Positions 6,464-9,676 of a stretch of 9,676 nucleotides of DNA are shown piece by piece (within the stretch, counting starts at the first letter, position 1; each line of letters starts with the position of its first letter). The notes below the pieces were generated by a model, which worked only from the letters and a program-made list of their open reading frames with translations, was not told the origin of the DNA and did not search any database. Source of the DNA: Desulfobacterales bacterium. GTDB taxonomy: Bacteria; Desulfobacterota; DSM-4660; Desulfatiglandales; Desulfatiglandaceae. The stretch lies in contig JAKLQB010000852.1 of assembly GCA_022013615.1 (NCBI GenBank), forward strand, positions 1 to 9,676. Direction: 5' to 3'. A program made the position numbers and the translations under genes.

Positions 6464-8346
6464 ATAACAACATACGTTGGGGACTGGATAACCCGCATCC
6501 CTTTTCACAGATGAAGACAGAACTGATCTGGGAAGGGAAGTACGATGAGTATGGCAACCGGAGGACGGTGGATATTGCCGGGTGTGCCATGCCGCTCCAG
6601 AAGATCGAGACCATTGACGAGCCAGCCTCCCGTGCCTATGTGCAGGGCAACTTGTTCGACCCGGTCAAGGCCCATCGTGACGACTTCCGCAACCGGCTGG
6701 TCTGGGGTGACAACAAGTTGATCATGTCGAGCCTGCTCAAGGAGTTCAAGGGCAAGATCGATCTCATTTATATTGACCCGCCGTTTGATGTTGGGGCGGA
6801 TTTTACGATGAAGCTCCCCATCGGAGAAGAAAAAGAAACAATTAAAAAAGATCAGTCGGCTTTGGAAATGGTTGCATACCGCGATATGTGGGGTATGGGT
6901 ACCGATTCATATCTTCATATGATGTATGATCGGCTAACAATTATGAAGGAACTATTGAGTGAGGCGGGGATTATTTATGTCCATATAGATACTACCATCG
7001 GTCATTATTTAAAAATTCTCATGGATGAAGTTTTTCAAAAGGCAAGATTTCGCAATGAGATCGTATGGTTTTACACAAACAAGCTTGGCACAGGCGGTAA
7101 CACATTTGATAGTCACCATGACAGCCTTTTAGTTTACACTTCAACTAATAAGTGGGTTCATAACCATATAATGCGGCCAGTCAAAGAGAAGAAGATGCAG
7201 CCGGTTACACAGAAAATTGCTGGGAAAAGAGTTTGGCTAAAAAACGAGGATGGCAGCTTGATGTACAAGATGAGTGCCTCAGATCGCAAAGTTGGTGATG
7301 TTTGGGAGGTGCCATATATAAATCCAGTTGCTTCAGAACGATTGGGCTATGCTACTCAAAAACCAGAAGCTCTGCTTGAGCGCATAATATTAGCCTCTTC
7401 CAACGAAGGTGATCTTATAGCCGACTTCTTCTGCGGATCCGGAACCACCGGCGCGGTCGCCGAGAAGTTGGGCCGCCGCTGGATTATGTGCGATCTTGGC
7501 AGGTTCGCGATTCACACCGGCCGGAAGCGACTTATCGAAATACAACGAACCCTTCACAATGAAAATAAGCAATACCGTTCCTTTGACGTGTACAACCTGG
7601 GTCGGTATGAGCGCCAATGGTGGCAGAAGGAACGGCTCAAAGGAGCTGATGAAGAGCACCGCCGGGTGGTCATGGAGTTCTATCGGGCAGGGCCTCTGCC
7701 GAATGCTACAGGGCTATTGCACGGGCGCAAGGGGCAGGCCCTTGTGCATGTGGATGGCATTGACAGTATCTTTACACGAGACGAGGTGCGGGCCGTGGTC
7801 AAGGCCGCACGGGAGGCCGGGGCCAAAGAGGTCCACTGCCTTGCGTGGGAATTTGAGATGGACCTTCGGCTCGTCTGCCTTGAGCTGGAGGCGGCGGCGG
7901 GCGTCAAAATCAAGTTAATACCCATTCCCCGGGAGATCATGGAAAAGAACAGGACGAATCCGCCGCCGTTTCTTGAGGTGGCAGTTTTAGAGGCTGAACC
8001 GGTGTATAGAAAGGAAGGCGCGAAGCGTATTGTTGACATAAAGCTCACAAAGTTCCTGCCAAGTCTTGCAGAGGTGCCGAGCAAGGAACTGGAAGCCTTG
8101 AAGGAAAGAGCTATCAAGAGCGGATTTGACTTCATTGACTTCTGGTCCATTGACTTTGACTGGCACGATGGTAAGCCCTTTGAACATCACTGGCAGGATT
8201 ACCGCACGCGAAAGGACCGGTCTCTCAAGACGGTCAGTGACTTTGGGTATGATAAGTATCCGGCAAGCGGCAAGTATACTGCCTGCGTCAAGGTCATCGA
8301 CGTCTTTGGCTGTGACACCAGCATCACGGTAGAGATCTCTATTTAG
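6460..8346 (+). CDS. mod: Type III restriction-modification methyltransferase subunit (Mod)
   Basis: A 628-residue site-specific amino-methyltransferase of the beta arrangement. Catalytic motif IV, IYIDPPFDVG (103-112), comes before the AdoMet-binding motif I, ADFFCGSGTTGAVAEKLGR (321-339). A conserved QKPEALLERII (300-310) precedes motif I. The enzyme methylates an exocyclic amino group, most likely N6 of adenine, and in type III systems also supplies DNA recognition for the Res subunit. The region between the motifs (about 112-298) is the target-recognition part. The C-terminus (about 595-628, GYDKYPASGKYTACV and following) resembles a small beta-sandwich such as PKD and is probably structural. 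Base composition is strikingly uneven: about 55% GC up to 6780, about 41% from 6781 to 7440, and about 58% just after. The middle was probably exchanged. The reading frame is intact across both junctions, and res follows after a 231-bp spacer. Confidence 0.92.
   Translation: MNNNIRWGLDNPHPFSQMKTELIWEGKYDEYGNRRTVDIAGCAMPLQKIETIDEPASRAYVQGNLFDPVKAHRDDFRNRLVWGDNKLIMSSLLKEFKGKIDLIYIDPPFDVGADFTMKLPIGEEKETIKKDQSALEMVAYRDMWGMGTDSYLHMMYDRLTIMKELLSEAGIIYVHIDTTIGHYLKILMDEVFQKARFRNEIVWFYTNKLGTGGNTFDSHHDSLLVYTSTNKWVHNHIMRPVKEKKMQPVTQKIAGKRVWLKNEDGSLMYKMSASDRKVGDVWEVPYINPVASERLGYATQKPEALLERIILASSNEGDLIADFFCGSGTTGAVAEKLGRRWIMCDLGRFAIHTGRKRLIEIQRTLHNENKQYRSFDVYNLGRYERQWWQKERLKGADEEHRRVVMEFYRAGPLPNATGLLHGRKGQALVHVDGIDSIFTRDEVRAVVKAAREAGAKEVHCLAWEFEMDLRLVCLELEAAAGVKIKLIPIPREIMEKNRTNPPPFLEVAVLEAEPVYRKEGAKRIVDIKLTKFLPSLAEVPSKELEALKERAIKSGFDFIDFWSIDFDWHDGKPFEHHWQDYRTRKDRSLKTVSDFGYDKYPASGKYTACVKVIDVFGCDTSITVEISI
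6781..7430 (+). other. Low-GC exchanged segment (target-recognition region) inside mod
   Basis: By line-by-line count this stretch is about 41% GC, falling to about 37% at 6841-7080, against about 55% before it and 58% immediately after. Its edges lie close to the two conserved methyltransferase motifs, DPPF and FCGSGTT. That is what recombination between mod alleles through conserved sequence would give. The edges are approximate, within some tens of bases. Confidence 0.65.
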
Positions 8347-8365
8347 AACCGGCATGCCAAGGGAC

Positions 8366-8550
8366 GCTGTTCGGTAAAAGCAAAGCGCTGAAAAGATCGC
8401 GGAAATACTTGGGGTGGAATATTAAAGGCGATAATTAGCAATAAAATCAATAAAAAAACAATAAGAAATCGGGCGTCAAAAATAATAAAGCAAATATTAC
8501 CAATAAATTGTCCTTTTGTTAATTCCTGGCTGTTCACAGGGAAAAGCAAA
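8366..8550 (+). repeat. Imperfect direct repeat pair bounding the mod-res spacer
   Basis: GCTGTTC followed by AAAAGCAAA occurs at 8366-8384 (3-base gap) and again at 8529-8550 (6-base gap). The copies enclose most of the AT-rich spacer. This could be the mark of a small insertion or a duplicated binding site; chance similarity in A-rich DNA is also possible. Confidence 0.3.
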
Positions 8551-8563
8551 AAGAATTAATAAT

Positions 8564-8570
8564 AAGGGAG
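8564..8570 (+). promoter_or_regulatory. Ribosome binding site of res
   Basis: AAGGGAG with a 7-base spacer to ATG 8578. It is a near-ideal Shine-Dalgarno and fixes the start of the restriction subunit. Confidence 0.75.
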
Positions 8571-8577
8571 TTACGCT

Positions 8578-9676
8578 ATGAGCAGCCCCATCATCAATCC
8601 CGCGGCCCTTGAACCCCTGTTTGCGCCAAACGAGGAACCAAATTTTCACAGGGTTCGGGCTGAGAAGCCGGGCGAACCCGCAAAAGTAGTGAAGGGGAGA
8701 AGGCCGTCATCCATCACTGTAGCAAACAACCTCCGTTCCTTTGTGAAGGCATGGCGAGAGAGTGAATATGCGGGCGCTTCCGATACTACACGCGAGCTTC
8801 TTTTTCACTGGTTCGAGCGCGACCACGTGATTGAAACGCCTACTGAAGAACGCATTCCGTTCAGCTACTACTTCTGCCAGCGGGAGGCCATTGAGTCCCT
8901 GATCTATCTATGGGAGGTCCGGGGACTGAGAAGCCTTTCCAATGTCATATCGGAATTTGGAGGGGACGACCGCGAAACAGCCGCCCTTGGAGTCAACCCG
9001 GAGGAAGACCGTTGGGCCAGGTATGCATTCAAATTGGCCACAGGCACGGGGAAGACGAAAGTTATGAGCCTGGCCATCGTGTGGAGCTACTTTCATGCCC
9101 TTCGTGAAAGCGACTCCCCAATGGCAAAGCACTTTGCAGTCATTGCTCCCAACCTGACTGTCTTTGAGCGCCTCAAGGAAGATTTCAGAAACGGCTTTAT
9201 TTTCGACAAAGATCCTCTTATCCCTGTGGCATGGCGAGGTGACTGGAACCTTTCCGTGGTTTTACAGGGCGAGGCGGCAGGCGCGGCCACGGGCGGGACC
9301 CTGTATCTTACAAACATTCACCGGCTCTATGACACCAGCAAGCACAGGACAAAAAAGGAGGCCGAGACATATGAATGGATGGGACCTCCCGTGTCAAAAG
9401 CAACAGCCCTCGATACGGGCAAGGAGCTGCGGAAACGGATCACTGCCCATGACCGGGTTATGGTGCTCAATGACGAGGCCCATCACCTCTGGGACCCCGG
9501 ATCTGCATGGAACGAGGCGATAAGCTTCCTGCATCAAGAAATCCTAAATAAAACCGGGGGTGGTCTCTGCGCTCAATTAGACTTTTCGGCCACCCCAAAG
9601 GACAACCACGGAAATATCTTCCAGCATGTAATTTGCGACTCGCCATTAGGGGAAGCGGTTGATGGCGGCATCGTTA
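8578..9676 (+). CDS. res: Type III restriction-modification restriction subunit (Res), 3' end outside window
   Basis: The frame starts at ATG 8578 and stays open to the window end, giving 366 residues. It is the N-terminal part of the type III Res subunit, an SF2 helicase-like ATPase and nuclease that acts with Mod to cut unmethylated DNA after long-range communication. Visible motifs are a Q-like motif around FCQREAIESL (99-108), Walker A ATGTGKT (154-160), motif Ia IAPNLTVFERL (189-199), the Walker B/DEAH box NDEAHHLW (298-305) and motif III DFSATP (335-340). Later helicase motifs and the C-terminal PD-(D/E)xK nuclease must lie beyond the window, since family members are much longer. GC content is about 55%, matching the outer parts of mod but not the left part of the window, so mod and res likely arrived together. 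No frameshift or stop interrupts the visible part. Confidence 0.93.
   Translation, partial: MSSPIINPAALEPLFAPNEEPNFHRVRAEKPGEPAKVVKGRRPSSITVANNLRSFVKAWRESEYAGASDTTRELLFHWFERDHVIETPTEERIPFSYYFCQREAIESLIYLWEVRGLRSLSNVISEFGGDDRETAALGVNPEEDRWARYAFKLATGTGKTKVMSLAIVWSYFHALRESDSPMAKHFAVIAPNLTVFERLKEDFRNGFIFDKDPLIPVAWRGDWNLSVVLQGEAAGAATGGTLYLTNIHRLYDTSKHRTKKEAETYEWMGPPVSKATALDTGKELRKRITAHDRVMVLNDEAHHLWDPGSAWNEAISFLHQEILNKTGGGLCAQLDFSATPKDNHGNIFQHVICDSPLGEAVDGGIV

Larger units (their letters stand above)
8347..8577. other. AT-rich spacer between mod and res
   Basis: A 231-bp gap holding no gene that I can support, AT-rich between GC-rich neighbours. Its centre carries CAATAAAA-like A-tracts starting near 8439, 8448 and 8459, spaced 9 and 11 bases, which may curve the DNA. 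No rho-independent terminator is visible after mod. The spacer could carry a separate res promoter, but no clear -35/-10 pair was found. Confidence 0.45.

Noticed and set aside
7680..8150. A 156-codon minus-strand open frame opposite mod
   Set aside because: It lies antisense to the well-supported C-terminal half of mod. It is serine/alanine/arginine-rich in the way GC-rich shadow frames are, and it has no recognisable domain.
8439..8510. A CRISPR-like array from the repeated CAATAA units in the mod-res spacer
   Set aside because: The units are only 6-8 bases, A-rich and spaced about 10 bases apart, so they are A-tracts and not repeat-spacer structure.

Overview
The window reads as a dense bacterial genome-defence island. 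All recognisable genes lie on the plus strand, and no tRNA, rRNA, CRISPR array, integrase or transposase is visible. Base composition is uneven. By hand count the first 6.4 kb is roughly 36-50% GC, while the type III restriction-modification genes at the right end are around 55% GC. This fits a patchwork of modules acquired separately. Gene content suggests a Gram-negative bacterium, possibly a deltaproteobacterium/Desulfobacterota, but no housekeeping gene is present to fix the taxon.

Left edge (1-885): the C-terminal end of an AAA+ ATPase, followed without a gap by the N-terminal part of a subtilisin-like (S8) peptidase of the kind paired with such ATPases. The peptidase is cut off before its catalytic domain, at the point where vsr begins.

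Region 788-2709: a short type II restriction-modification-like cassette. It holds vsr (a mismatch endonuclease that repairs T:G arising from deaminated 5-methylcytosine), a putative nuclease-like protein related to DUF6998 that is split by a +1 frameshift at an A7 run, and a C5-cytosine DNA methyltransferase with an unusual Pro-Glu-Cys active-site motif.

Region 2789-6210: a tightly coupled two-gene unit (4-bp ATGA overlap, strong internal Shine-Dalgarno). The first protein joins an Hsp90/MORC-like GHKL ATPase to a second, histidine-kinase-like GHKL ATPase. The second starts with a response-regulator receiver domain and continues into a long uncharacterised C-terminal region. It looks like a two-component signalling circuit redeployed for conflict or defence. 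This is the most interesting system in the window.

Region 6460-9676: a type III restriction-modification system. The mod methyltransferase is complete; its target-recognition middle is about 41% GC between flanks of about 55%, which indicates domain exchange. After an AT-rich 231-bp spacer comes the N-terminal half of the res helicase/nuclease, which runs off the window. The two non-coding gaps longer than 200 bp (6211-6459 and 8347-8577) hold small palindromes, A-tracts and ribosome binding sites but no convincing gene.
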